From Limnanthes douglasii subsp. nivea (lineage: Eukaryota; Streptophyta; Magnoliopsida; Brassicales; Limnanthaceae), in NCBI GenBank assembly GCA_036936605.1, contig JAUPFV010000002.1, forward strand, positions 163,796,813 through 163,860,812: a stretch of DNA of 64,000 nt, in the 5' to 3' direction. The stretch's first letter is position 1; every line of letters begins with the position of its first letter. Positions 22,561-32,964 of this stretch are shown one piece after another. The notes beneath the pieces were generated by a model that was given only the letters and a program-made list of their open reading frames with translations, had not been told where the DNA came from and did not search any database. Both the position numbers and the translations under genes were made by a program.

Positions 22561-22830
22561 CATGATTTATTTTATCGTTAGGGCTCTCCGCTTGCTGGTC
22601 CTAATCGGAGCTTCCATATTCGGAGTCCTTGTCTTCACTCTTAGAGGCACTATCTTCACCCTCTGAATCTAGTATGGTGCCCAGTTCATCCCAGTTCATA
22701 TGCAAAGAACATATCGACGTGCATTCCCTCTTTAGGTACCAAGTCCCAAAATGATCCAAGATTAAGATCCGGGAAGTTTTTATAAAATGTCATAACCAAT
22801 TTGGATTTAGTCTCATCGTCTCGCTAATCT
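22561..22830 (-). pseudogene. Antisense ORF C-terminal fragment, element R2
   Basis: The minus strand reads DDETKSKLVMTFYKNFPDLN, LGSFWDLVPKEGMHVDMF and an acidic Ser/Glu/Asp tail, parallel to the C-termini at 31130-31300 and 50444-50719. The upper end (22830) is an abrupt junction to the gag of R3. Confidence 0.6.
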
Positions 22831-22849
22831 AAGGAGTTGAAGCACTTAT

Positions 22850-24271
22850 ATGCATAGGAAAATCCATTATTCTTCAAAAAGAAAAGTGAGATCCGGACAT
22901 CGTTATGAGTCAATAGAATCAAGTGAATATTCATCGTATAGTTTAGATGAATCTTTTTATTCAGAGAAGGATAATCGGCGTTTGAAAATTTACAAGAGAA
23001 AAGATTCGAGGAGGCGAAAAGGTGATCCTTGTACATCTCAAAGAGCCAAGGGTTCGAAGAGGGAAAAGTCCAAGCATGGGAAAAAAAGGCTTGGTTCGGA
23101 GGAGCCGGACAGGATTGTGAATATAGCTCAACAGGAACAAGTAACTCCATATATGTAGATTTCTTCTTGAAGCCATAATTTTGAATATCGTGTGAGTAAT
23201 CAATTTACTTATCCATCTGAAGAAGGTTTATACACAGCATTAAATGAAGGCACAAGGGTTAGTGTTTATAAAGTGGGTCATAATTGGAGGTCGTCTCCCC
23301 TCTCCCCAGAAATATTTTCAGGGCATCTACCTAAGTGGTTTGATATTTCTAAGCTGGAAACGTTTGATGGGACGCAAGATCCAGATAACCATATAGAGAA
23401 ATTCAAGAATTTTATGATTAACTATGATGACAATAACAAGCTATTATACAGAGCCTTCTCTTAGACATTTAAGACACAACTTCAAAGTGGTACAGTCGTT
23501 TGCCTGAGGGTTACATGAAAAAATTGATATGTTCAGAATATGTTTTGTCAGTATTTTGTGGGTAAAAAAATGTTCCTAGCGAATGGTGATACAATTATTT
23601 ATTGTAGGCAGAAAGTAGGAGATAGTCTTTAGGATTATAGGAATCATTTTATCAAGGCTAAGACTGACATGGAAAGTTGTAAAGATAAAGTAGAGTTGGT
23701 TACCTTCTGAATGGGACTCATGCTCGAAATAATGAAGGATAACCCAATTGAAAGGCAAACAATGACATTTGGGTTGTTGGATCAAGTAGAGAAAAGAATT
23801 CTGGTGGAGGAAACACAAGCATCTGAAAGGAATTCTTTAGCACAGTTTGAGAAACACCAGTTTCGTCAAAGGTCGATGGTAGCACGTAACAATTCAAATC
23901 CAACAAGTGTTGTCTGAGCTCAAGCACCAGTTCAAACGATAATTCAAGCACCTCCAATGATAAAATAATACGCAGTGGCTGTGAATACTCAGCATCATGT
24001 CCAACTCATGTAAAAAATGGGTCTGGCCAACATATTTTCCCGAGCTAACAAAGTGTGCACTGGCAATCTTTGAGAGAACACGTCCGCACGTACAGTTTCG
24101 TAAGCCATTTCTAGTATAGACTCCAAGGGAGAATAGAAGCAATAGGTACCGTAAGTATCATGAAGACATTGGGCATGACATAAATGATTGTTTAGTGTTG
24201 AAAAAAGAGATACAAGCCTTGAGCGAAAATATGAAGCTGACAACTTTTATGAAGGGGAATTCTTTGGGGCG
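22850..24271 (+). pseudogene. Tat-lineage gag, element R3 (broken)
   Basis: ATG at 22850 opens a Lys/Arg/Ser-rich N-terminus to a stop at 23158. 23192-23464 gives WRSSPLSPEIFSGHLPKW, then FDGTQDPDNHIEKFKNFM, aligning with the young gag core (55661-56719). 23711-23917 keeps EKRILVEETQASERNS, and 24120-24240 keeps the zinc-knuckle-like RKYHEDIGHDINDCLVLKKE. At least four stops or frame changes. Gag would form the virus-like particle; here it is dead. Confidence 0.75.
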
Positions 24272-24490
24272 TTGTTGGATCAAGTAGAGAGAAGAATTCA
24301 GGTATAGGAAACACAAGCCTCTGAAAGGAATTCTATTGAAGTGTATATCTATGATATGTCAGTGAAAAATCTAGAAGAAACTTTTGTTAACCACACAAAG
24401 ATAAATTTGAAATTGAATCCAAAAAAATGTACATTCGGAGTATGGTCCAGAAAGTTTCTTGGGTACATAATCAGTGAGAGGGGGGTATAA
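24272..24490 (+). pseudogene. Re-duplicated gag piece joined to RT end, element R3
   Basis: 24272-24330 repeats the gag segment at 23775-23835 (GTTGTTGGATCAAGTAGAGA...), then switches at about 24333 to the reverse-transcriptase end: IEVYIYDMSVKNLEETF, LKLNPKKCTFGV and FLGYIISERGV before a stop. Protease and most of RT are missing, and the catalytic YIDD reads YIYD, so the first aspartate is lost. Confidence 0.75.
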
Positions 24491-25645
24491 GTTGATCTAG
24501 TACAACTAAATGCTTTGAGCAGCATGGCACCAACTCGAACAATTAAAGATGTACAAATTCTAACAGGATTATTGGCAACCTTGAATAGATTCATATCACG
24601 ATCATTAGATAAGTGTGCTCCTTTCTCTAAGTATTGAGACAAGCAAATTGTTTTGATTGGACCCAAGAATGTTTAGAAGCGTTTTATCGAATTAAAGAAT
24701 ATTTTTCTTCGCCATAAATTTTGACAAAGCCAAATCCGGGAGAGAAATTATATGTTTATCTAGCGGTGCCGAATTGTGCTGTAAGTGTTGTTTTAATTCG
24801 AAGGGAAGACAATTTCCCAAGACCAGTGTACTACGTCAGAAAAAAAAAAAGGATGCCGAGAAACGGTATCTAAAATTAGAAAAGTTGGCACTCGCATTAT
24901 TAACTGTTGTTGGGAAAATGGGACCTTATTTTCAGGCTTACCTTATCACCATACGAACATATTTTCCATTGAAAAATATATTACAAAGGCCTCATATATA
25001 AGGAAGAATGACCAAGTGGTCAGTTGAATTGGGATATTTTGATATTGAATTTGAATCTATGTCTCCAATCAAAGTACAATCCTGAGCAGACTTCCTAGTC
25101 GAATTTCATTTTGAACAGTCAGACATGGAGGTTGATGAAGAAAATTTGGAGTCATAATGGACGGTTTGAACAGATTGGGGCTAAAGTGCATCACGATGTG
25201 GGGAATAGGTGCAGTTTATTTCTCCAGAAGGAATTTCCATGTATCAAGCTACCAGCTTCAGATTTAAAGCATCAAATAATGAGGATGAGTATGAAGCTGC
25301 TTTGGCAAGATTGAGAGTTGCTTAAACTATGGGGCAAAAAAAAGTAAGGTTGATAAGTGACTCACAACTTCTTATAAACACGCATCTAGTCAATCTGAGG
25401 TAAGAAAAGTATTAGTAAGGTATTTGAGAGTGCTAAACGCCTTAACATTGGTCTTCAAAAGCATCAGATACGAACATGCTCGTAGAGTTGGAAAGTTTGT
25501 GGCTGATTCTTTCTCTACTGCTTCGCATTCCAAGGAGTACCCTTGGATTATCACACAAAAAAATCCTTCAATAGCAAGGGGATCTGAGTTAGTGGAAGGT
25601 TTAGTCAAAGTTTTTCAAATTTCTACAAGCACATCAAAAGATTGA
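24490..25645 (+). pseudogene. RNase H and archaeal-type RNase H remnants, element R3
   Basis: ILTGLLATLNRFISRSLDKC starts the connection, then YLKLEKLALALLTVVGKM, MTKWSVELGYFDIEFE and ADFLVEFHFE (RT-linked RNase H). Next come fragments of the second RNase H ending in HARRVGKFVADSFSTASHSK. The same order occurs in the young element (51944-53482). Many stops and shifts. Confidence 0.65.
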
Positions 25646-26545
25646 ATGAGTGAAACTAAAGAATTTTTTATAAATGATGCATTACCTGTTGACAAAGTAA
25701 TTGCCAAAATAATACAGTTTAAGCCATATGGTTATATGGTCCTCGGAGACATCTTGTATAAATCTTTTTAGCATGCCTTTACTTTGGTGCCTTGGAGAAA
25801 ATAAATCACAAATGATATTGTCAGAGTTACATTATGGGGAAGGATCCGCACATTGTGGGTATAAAACTTTGATATGAAGGGTTCATCTAGCATAGTATTA
25901 CTGCCCTACTATCGCCTCAGACGCCAAAGAGGTAGTTCAGAAATGTGACACTTCCAAAAAATTTGCTAATGCAATCCATACACCGAGTGTGCCTCTTGAA
26001 TCAATATCTGAATCATTACCTTTTAAAAGGATGGGGCATTGATATGGTCGGACCCTTAACGATGGCATCGTGTGGACGACAAACAATAATTATTGCGGTA
26101 GACTATTTCTCTAAGTGGGTGGAAGCTAAACCATTAGCAGGAACAAAAGCTAAGGATGTGATCAGGTTCATTGTTTCTAATATTTGTTGTCATTTTGGGG
26201 TTCCAAGGAAAATGAATATGAATAATGGGCCACAATGTGACAACAAATAGATGAAGGGTTATTGTTATGCTAAAGGAATACAAGAATGTTTCTCGGCACA
26301 TTTCCATTCATAAGAAAACAACCAAGTCGAGGTTATTAATAGAACAATTCTTGTTGGGATGAGAAAGAATTTGAAGGTCAAGGCTAGGAAGTGGTCGGAT
26401 TATTTACAAGAAGTTTTATGGGCATAAAAAGCTACTCCTCGGACAGCTACCCAAGAATCACTATTTGTGTTCGTCTATGGGATGGATGCAACTATTCCAT
26501 CCGAAGTAGTCTTCCCCTCATATCGAATCAGCGAGTACTCTGAAG
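25646..26545 (+). pseudogene. Integrase remnant, element R3
   Basis: WGIDMVGPLTMASCGRQT, VDYFSKWVEAKPLAGT, CCHFGVPRKMNMNNGPQC and INRTILVGMRKNL trace the integrase core. The second catalytic aspartate of the usual TDNGP motif reads NNG. The coding likeness ends at about 26545 near SEYSEEV, so the C-terminal GPY/F region is deleted. Confidence 0.7.
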
Positions 26546-26580
26546 AAGTTTGTAAGTTTGTATATATTTTTAAAACAACA

Positions 26581-26885
26581 TCTATAATTTTTATCATCTT
26601 GGACCGGAAGGATCTTCCAACGAATGTCGGTCTATAATTTTTATCTTTTTGGACCGAAAGGATCTTCCAACGAATGTTGGTCTATAATTTTTATCTTTTG
26701 GACCGGAAGGGCCTTTCAACGAATCTTGGTCTATAATTTTTATCTTCTTGGACCGGAAGGGTCTTCTAACAAATGTTGGTCTATAATTTTTATGTTTTTG
26801 GACTGGAAGGGTCTTCCAACGAATGTTGGTCTATAATTTTTATCTTTTTTTACTGGAAGAGTCTTCTATCGAATGTTGGTCTGCA
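26581..26885. repeat. 50-bp minisatellite, element R3
   Basis: Six copies, period 49-50 bp, of TCTATAATTTTTATCTTTTT + GGACCGGAAGG + TCTTCCAACGAATGTTGG. It lies between the integrase end and the facing antisense ORF. The long open frame across it is a by-product of the repeat. Confidence 0.9.
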
Positions 26886-26888
26886 AGT

Positions 26889-27010
26889 TGAAAGTCTTTT
26901 TATAAAATGTAAGTATAATAGTATTTTCATATGAAAAGTTTGGAGGAAAAATATGGTAGTCCTTTATAAAATTTAAGTATAATAGTATTTTCATATGAAA
27001 AACTTTGGAG
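26889..27010. repeat. Two tandem ~66-bp units next to the minisatellite
   Basis: TATAAAAT.TAAGTATAATAG followed by TATTTTCATATGAAAA and TTTGGAGGA occurs twice in succession (26909 and 26970). Part of the unstable pol-aORF interval of R3. Confidence 0.7.
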
Positions 27011-27049
27011 GAGAAAGTTACGAACAAGTTATAAAAGTCTTACTCTGAG

Positions 27050-28490
27050 GGGGTGCCTTCTCCACTACCTTCTGATAAACTTCCACTGGAGGAAGAACTA
27101 TTTGACTCTTTGTGTCACTGATTGATTCTTCATCTACAAGGGAAACTCCTTTCAGACGATGCTTTTCTATAACACGCTCCTAAAGACTTCATAACTTTAA
27201 GTTTTGAAAGTGTTCATGAATTTATACTATTAAAGTTGACTTGATTTTTGCATCCCTCTCCTCCAAGCGGGAGACACAATTGACGGCGTATTCCTCAAGA
27301 CAAATATCTGTGTACTTCTTTGTATAGTCTCTAATAGATTTCTTCTCAGCAGTGAGTTTCTCAATCTCCTTTACAACATTCTTAAAACATATTTTGGTTT
27401 TAGTACAAGAATCAAAGAGGCCATCAATAAGGGTATTTCGTTCAATATCTTTAGTGATAAATCGGTCCCGCTCATCGTCGAATTCCTCCTTCTCCTTCTT
27501 CAATTGAGATTCAAGTGTTTCAATCTTTGACAAACACTTAGTGAAATTTTTATTAACGAGGGCAAGCTCTCCCTCTAGCCTTTTCACGCCGGCCCTTTAT
27601 TGGACGACTTTTTTTTATAGAGATCCTTCCGATTAGCTTTTCTTTCAAGAAAAGAAACTTCATGAAGTAGTCTATTAATCTCGTTCGCTATGAATTCGTT
27701 CTCATAAACATCAAAATAAGACAAGTATGAGAAATTTTCAACAACCCCAGGAAGTTCTTCTCGGCTCCCTTTACCTGGGGGACGTCTTTTTTGAGAAATA
27801 GACTTCCCAACAGAGTCTGAAATGACAGTAACTAACTTTTTTATAGGAGGTAAGCTCGAAGCTGTCGTTTTGTCATCCTCTTCTTCACCAACAATTTTCT
27901 TTTTTCCTTTTTCCATGGCAGAATGTCTCTTCGATAGTCTTACAGAACCCTTTTTTCAATAGGTCTCACGTCAACCACAACCTCAGGTTCAACATTAACT
28001 TTGTGTCTTTCCCTGACCTCAGTTTGCGAACAAACATCACCATCAATATTATTCTCTTATTCCTCTTCCTTTTTAGAGTCCTAGTGACTGGGCACCCTAG
28101 CCCTAGTAGGGAGGTAAACAAGGTTTTCTAAGCGCTTACATCGCCTAACTACTGCGTTTTCCATGGGAGGCACCATAAGATTTTTATGGACTTCACTTGG
28201 ATCAGATCAGACCTCCAAAGATGGATTTTGGGCAAATTTAAAGGAGTAAAATATCTGTGAATTGATGGTTCCAGGTAAATCTTGCCCAATAGCTTAATTG
28301 TGCAAAGCTCCGACAAGTTGATTCAACATGATCTTCGAAAGGTTTGGCTATCCCCTTCATAGCGACTCCCAAACAAATGTTTTAGTAAAGCGAATGATTT
28401 GAGTCATGAAAACAAGTACATCGACTAGTCTATTTCAAAGTAAGTCGATGGTTCATCTTAGTAGAATTTTCAAAGCCTATCTCTCACAAT
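27050..28490 (-). pseudogene. Antisense ORF, exon-2 part, element R3
   Basis: From 28490 downward: KPFEDHVESTCRSFAQLS, KFAQNPSLEV, a segment ending NLVYLPTRARVPS, then open frames 27584-27916 and 27222-27587, the latter a long coiled coil (ETLESQLKKEKEEFDDERDR, VVKEIEKLTAEKKS). Order and spacing match exon 2 of the young element's ORF (49191-50440), including its coiled-coil C-terminus. The exon-1 half is missing because LTR sequence starts at 28512. Confidence 0.6.
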
Positions 28491-28511
28491 CTGGAGACTT
28501 GTAAGTTTAAT

Positions 28512-28795
28512 TGTTAGAAGTTGCCGTAGGAAAGTATGGTACGTGCGTTTTAGTGAGAAAAGAAGTTTAGAGAAAGAAAGTCAGAGCACAAATGAGTTAG
28601 ATCAAAACGTGTTCAACCCCTTTATTAGTTCAGCCCTGGCCTTTATATAGAGGCGCTAGGACTTAGCTCAAAACTGAAAACGGTTACATAAAGGGATAAA
28701 TTACCCTCGGTCCTTAATAGAAATAAATAATCAGAATTGTTCCATTAATCTTCTATTATCTACACTTTAATCCCTGAACTTCTACTTCTTTATCA
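28512..28795 (-). repeat. Probable LTR of element R4
   Basis: Bounded by TG (28512) and CA (28795), followed by a polypurine tract on the minus strand and then a plus-strand antisense ORF, the same order as in the young element. The minus strand has a TATA-like CTATATAAAGG around 28640-28650, right for U3. No second LTR copy is seen in the window, so the left end is the less certain border. Confidence 0.45.
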
Positions 28796-28811
28796 GTAGC
28801 CCCCCTAGTTC
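28796..28811 (-). other. Polypurine tract of element R4
   Basis: The minus strand reads GAACTAGGGGGGCTAC immediately before TGATAAAGAAG, parallel to AAAAAAGGGGCTCC before TGATGAGTCC in the young element (47316). It would prime plus-strand DNA synthesis. Confidence 0.5.
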
Positions 28812-29339
28812 TCATGTCAGTAAATGAATGAGAACTAACTTTCTTCGAATCCCGCCAGAAGCAATACCAGAAACTCAATGTTTAAGTCAATAACATCTTT
28901 CTTTCTCCTCGAATCTTTTCAGACACAAGTTTGATTATCTAAAATTTAACATCGGAATCATCAAATTTTACCAAACATGGCTACACATCGGAACTCTTAA
29001 GAAAATAACCAATTCGCGAGGTTACTTCGAAGTGGATCTATAGAATCTAACCGTTCAGATTCATCATGAATACCTAGCTACTAGGCTTACAACTATTTTA
29101 ACAGATGTCGAACTCATGACACTATTACCGTTTCGTATTCGGTCCAATCATCAAAAAGGCTTTTCCACCTCATCTTCCTCCTATAAATTCATTAGTAATT
29201 TCATTCTCTGCTCCACAACCCAAAATTCTTGAGAGAGAGAGAGAAGCAGCAAGTCTTTGGCTACCTCCAACACTTTCCTCAAACTTCCTAGTTATCTTCG
29301 CCGAAAACTCATACTTTCCAATCAACCTTTATCCTGTTT

Positions 29340-31412
29340 ATGAGAAAAATCCAAGATCCAGAAGATCTAAAGCTAGGCTACCCAAAAAACCCAAATCTCC
29401 AAAACCTGACGATAACCTAGTCTTCGGAGCGTAGGATTATTTATGCATAACAGAAAGAGCAGATGAGTATAGAGCTGCTGGATTAATCAGAAACGCTCCC
29501 CTAAGAACATCAACAAAAACCATTTATTACGGCAACTTCGATTCATCTAAAGTTCCTGATTTTTCATCTCCTCCTGCTACTGAAGAGTATCATTCCTCTA
29601 AAGTTCAAATACCCAAAACACCTCGAAATTCTTCTTCCCGGATAAAAGTATCACCTCTGATTAGTAGGGAATCAACAAAATCCTCGTTAAAACAAACCGA
29701 AACAAATCCTTCTTCAACTTGTCTTCCACAAACTCGTAGAAGAAAAAATTTCATCGTCATGGGAGATGATTCTGATACTGCTCCAAATTCCATTTATCAA
29801 ATCCACCTATTAAGTCTCCTCCTTGTAGGGAGATTGTTGAGAAAGCCTCATTACCTCAACCAAATCCCTCAAAAGATCCTCCCCAACCAAGGGATGAAAC
29901 ATCAGAAGTCGATGAAGTTGATTATGAAGCTACCCGGTCAGACAATGAGGCTGACTTTAATAAAGGAGACTCGGAGAATGCTACTGAAAAAGAAAGTTTG
30001 TAAGCCAGAAAAAAGAAGGCACTGGTTACTATTTCCGACGAGGAAAGAGCAATTATTGGCATAAACTTAAGGGATCTCGATGTTGATTATATTGTTGAGC
30101 TGAAGAAAGTTCCATATATATACTATCAAGAAAATCAAGCATCAGATCTGAAGAGACAATGGGGGATGGGAGATAACATCACCGTTCGACTACTTAAGAA
30201 GGAGGAAACACCCTTAGATTGTAAAGATGAAGAACTAGTGGTTTACCCCGAAATCATCAATTGGGGTCTTCAGTTCCCATTGGATCCTATGATCGTGTAG
30301 TACTTCGAACTTTTAAACCTGTGCCCAACTCAAGTGACACCGAGTCAATAGTTCACTCTTATGTATGTGATCATGGCCTCTCGCTTGTCCAAGATCCTGA
30401 TCAGCGTCAGGGATTTCATATCTTTGACAAAATTATCAAAGGGATTGAAGCTTCCATTTTACTACCTTACTCTAGTGGATGATCTAAAAATCATCGACAA
30501 TCTCCTGCAAGCGGACAAATTTTGGAAGCAAAAATTTGTCTTCATCTCAAGAGCATGGGAAAACGGTAAAGAAACCATCGACGATCTCCTCGTCCAACGG
30601 TTTTTCCTCCTATTCCACCCAACCCAGCTGTCATTGCTGCGCTCCAACCATTTTCCGATCTCAATGCTGCAGCAAAGTCACTTTCTCAATAAGTCGAAGC
30701 TTCCCACAGTCACTTCAAACGATTGGCCAAAGATATGGTTCGTTATAAGGGAATTTCCAATGTTGAGAAACAACTTAGGGAAAATATTCAGAATCACGTA
30801 ATCAATTAGTACCAAACCTTTGAAGTGGCAATATTTGAGATTATTCGAGGACTGCTTTTCGTCAAAGGCCATTTATGAGAGCAACATCATTTTGATAAAG
30901 AAAAATTGATCGCCTCGCATCAAGAGGAGATAAACAAGCTCAAAACTAAACATGTTGAAGACTTGGTTATTGAAAATGTTAAATCCGAGGGTCTTCAAGC
31001 TTCTCTTACTACAAGCGAAGCAGAAAAGAAAAAGTTGAGTGATGAGACAGCCAAGCTGAAGGCTAATTTTGAGAAGGAAAAACAAGTTGTTGTTACTATC
31101 TCAGAAACTGAATGTTCTAAGGGCATATTGGCTGCTATTAACAATGGTAAAGAAGAGACAACCATCACCCTCCTTCGAGAGATTCATGCGACTTATCCAA
31201 AGATCAACCTTTCCAGTTTTTGGAATGATATTCCTTTCGAACGGCGCCCTAGTGAACCCTTTGATCCTATCCCAAGATCATCATCAGAGGAAGAAGAATC
31301 ATCCGAGGAAGAGTCATCTGAATTATTTTTATTCTCCTTTGATTTCATGTTATCCTTTTTTGTATTTGTCAGACTAGTGTCATGTCCACTGTTCTTCATC
31401 GAATTTATCTAA
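29340..31412 (+). pseudogene. Tat-lineage antisense ORF, element R4
   Basis: TATAAATT at 29183 lies upstream. The frame begins near 29340 (the ATG is one base out of frame with RSRRSKARLPKKPKSP). It has DNLVFGA.DYLCITERADEY, a Ser/Pro linker, the core EIINWGLQFPLDPMIV, FTLMYVIMASRLSK and LVDDLKIIDNLLQ, and after several shifts a coiled coil (30906-31130) and an acidic Ser/Glu tail. Closest relative in the window is R1 (18899-20005), inverted and about 9 kb away. It contains multiple stops and is not translatable. Role unknown. Confidence 0.7.
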
Positions 31413-31516
31413 TTGACAAATGTCTTTGTTTGTGTTTCATTTTTATCATCAATATTAATTATTTAAAGTTAACAACTTCAAATAATTTTTTAAACATAAC
31501 TCCTCAAATATTATAA

Positions 31517-31702
31517 TGTGCTTCGAAATTCACAATACGTTTATTGAACGTATCACTTCGAATAACACAGTGCATTTATTGAACGTAGCACTTCGAAAAA
31601 CACAGTGTGTTTATTGAATGCATCACTTCGAATAACACAGTGCATTTATTGAACGCATCACTTCGAATAACCAGAGCATTTATTGAATGTAGCACTTCGA
31701 AT
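31517..31702. repeat. 35-bp minisatellite, element R4
   Basis: Five copies of AACACAGTGCATTTATTGAA + CGTAGCACTTCGAAT, period 34-35 bp, located after the antisense ORF where pol would follow. Pol itself is absent; 31740-31940 shows nothing recognisable. Confidence 0.85.
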
Positions 31703-31939
31703 ATGGGTTTCTTCGAAAAGGGTAATAAACACTTCAGAATATTCTACTCTTGACCAACCTCAAAGATGATTAGTCTTTGATAAGTTGTCAAGATAGTTTT
31801 AAATAAACACTTGTAAACAACCATTGGCCAAAAATGAATTTTATTGATAATATTGAATATGTACATATCGTCTTATTATAAAACCTTCTTGGAACGTTCA
31901 GAAAATTGGGCTAACACACTCGGCTACCAAAGGTGGTAA

Positions 31940-32720
31940 TTAAAAATTTACCTTTTTTCTTTTGCCACCTTTTGCCTTTGAAGCCCTCCTTTCACCCTTC
32001 TTTGGGATTTCAGCATCACCTATGGACTTTCTGACACATAAACTACTGACCCCACGTTCAATACACTCATCGGTTTTGTTTACCAAAGGTATATGATTAC
32101 TTTCAGAGATCGGCGGTCTACTTTGAGGCCCCTCCGTTTCTGTCACTTGAGAGACAACCACCCTTTTAATGACATACATATGACCCCTAGCGATTACATT
32201 ACGGGTGTGGCTAGAGTTTCTGGGGCATGTTTGGCATGTTCCTTCTTCTTTGCATGATGCTCACAAGCATGCTTTCTTCTTATCGCATCAGCTGTTTTGG
32301 TTTTCTTCATAAGCGTCCTGTATTCCATATCCGAGGATCCCATTGCAATAAAACGTGATTGGCGTGTATTTTTAGTGTCTCTTTGGAAGTAAATCAGCTT
32401 TGGATAGTGATATTTCTCTAATGAAGGCTGAGTGTAAGAAGATGGGGGATCAGTTGGTATCGAATGCTTATTCTAAGGGTACTTGCCTCCGTATTGAAAT
32501 GTGTGAAAGAAGAATTGGAGCCCTCGGTTATGGAAGCCCAATAGTTCTTCTTCCTTCACTTTGGCTTTATCTTGTAGACACAACCAATCGGTTAGGGAGT
32601 TGTCAACACGACACATGCAACTTTGAATAATCTTTTTATTCTGTCATCGGAGAAATGTTTTATGGTCGCTATCTCACAAAAAATTGACGGTTTGACTGCT
32701 AAAGCTGAGAGTTTCTCTTT
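31940..32720 (-). pseudogene. Unidentified conserved minus-strand gene fragment, copy 2
   Basis: Longer copy of the frame at the window start. Reading down from 32720 it is nearly open: DNSLTDWLCLQDKAKVKEEE, GFHNRGLQFFFHTFQYGGKY, RDTKNTRQSRFIAMGSSDME (ATG 32343), TADAIRRKHACEHHAKKKEH. After a one-base shift it continues as 31940-32179 to a Lys/Arg-rich end. Two stops interrupt the upstream part. TATAAATA at 32772-32779 (minus) could be its promoter. Not recognised. Confidence 0.35.
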
Positions 32721-32964
32721 ATATCTCTAAAAATTGTTAAAAAGTAAAGTGATGCTGAAAAGAAGAAGGCATATTTATAGAAGGTAGTGTATAATCCCAT
32801 TGGTTGTCTCACGGGCCCAATGAATGTGAGCTTAGGGAAGTGGAAATGTCATTTTCAACAATTATTTTCTTAGAAAAGTGAAATTGTTTCCAAAAAACTT
32901 AGTACACTTCACCATTCAGAAAGTAGGTCGTGGGTCGAATGTTTTAATGACGTGTATACAAGAT

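Noticed and set aside
24333..26545. Endogenous pararetrovirus (caulimovirus-like) origin of the RT and RNase H pieces
   Set aside because: Order RT-RNH-aRNH-integrase, the antisense ORF and LTR-type neighbours fit Tat retrotransposons; integrase excludes caulimoviruses.
26624..26836. 70-codon open frame across the R3 minisatellite
   Set aside because: It is produced by a repeat unit near 50 bp lacking stops; no protein family likeness.
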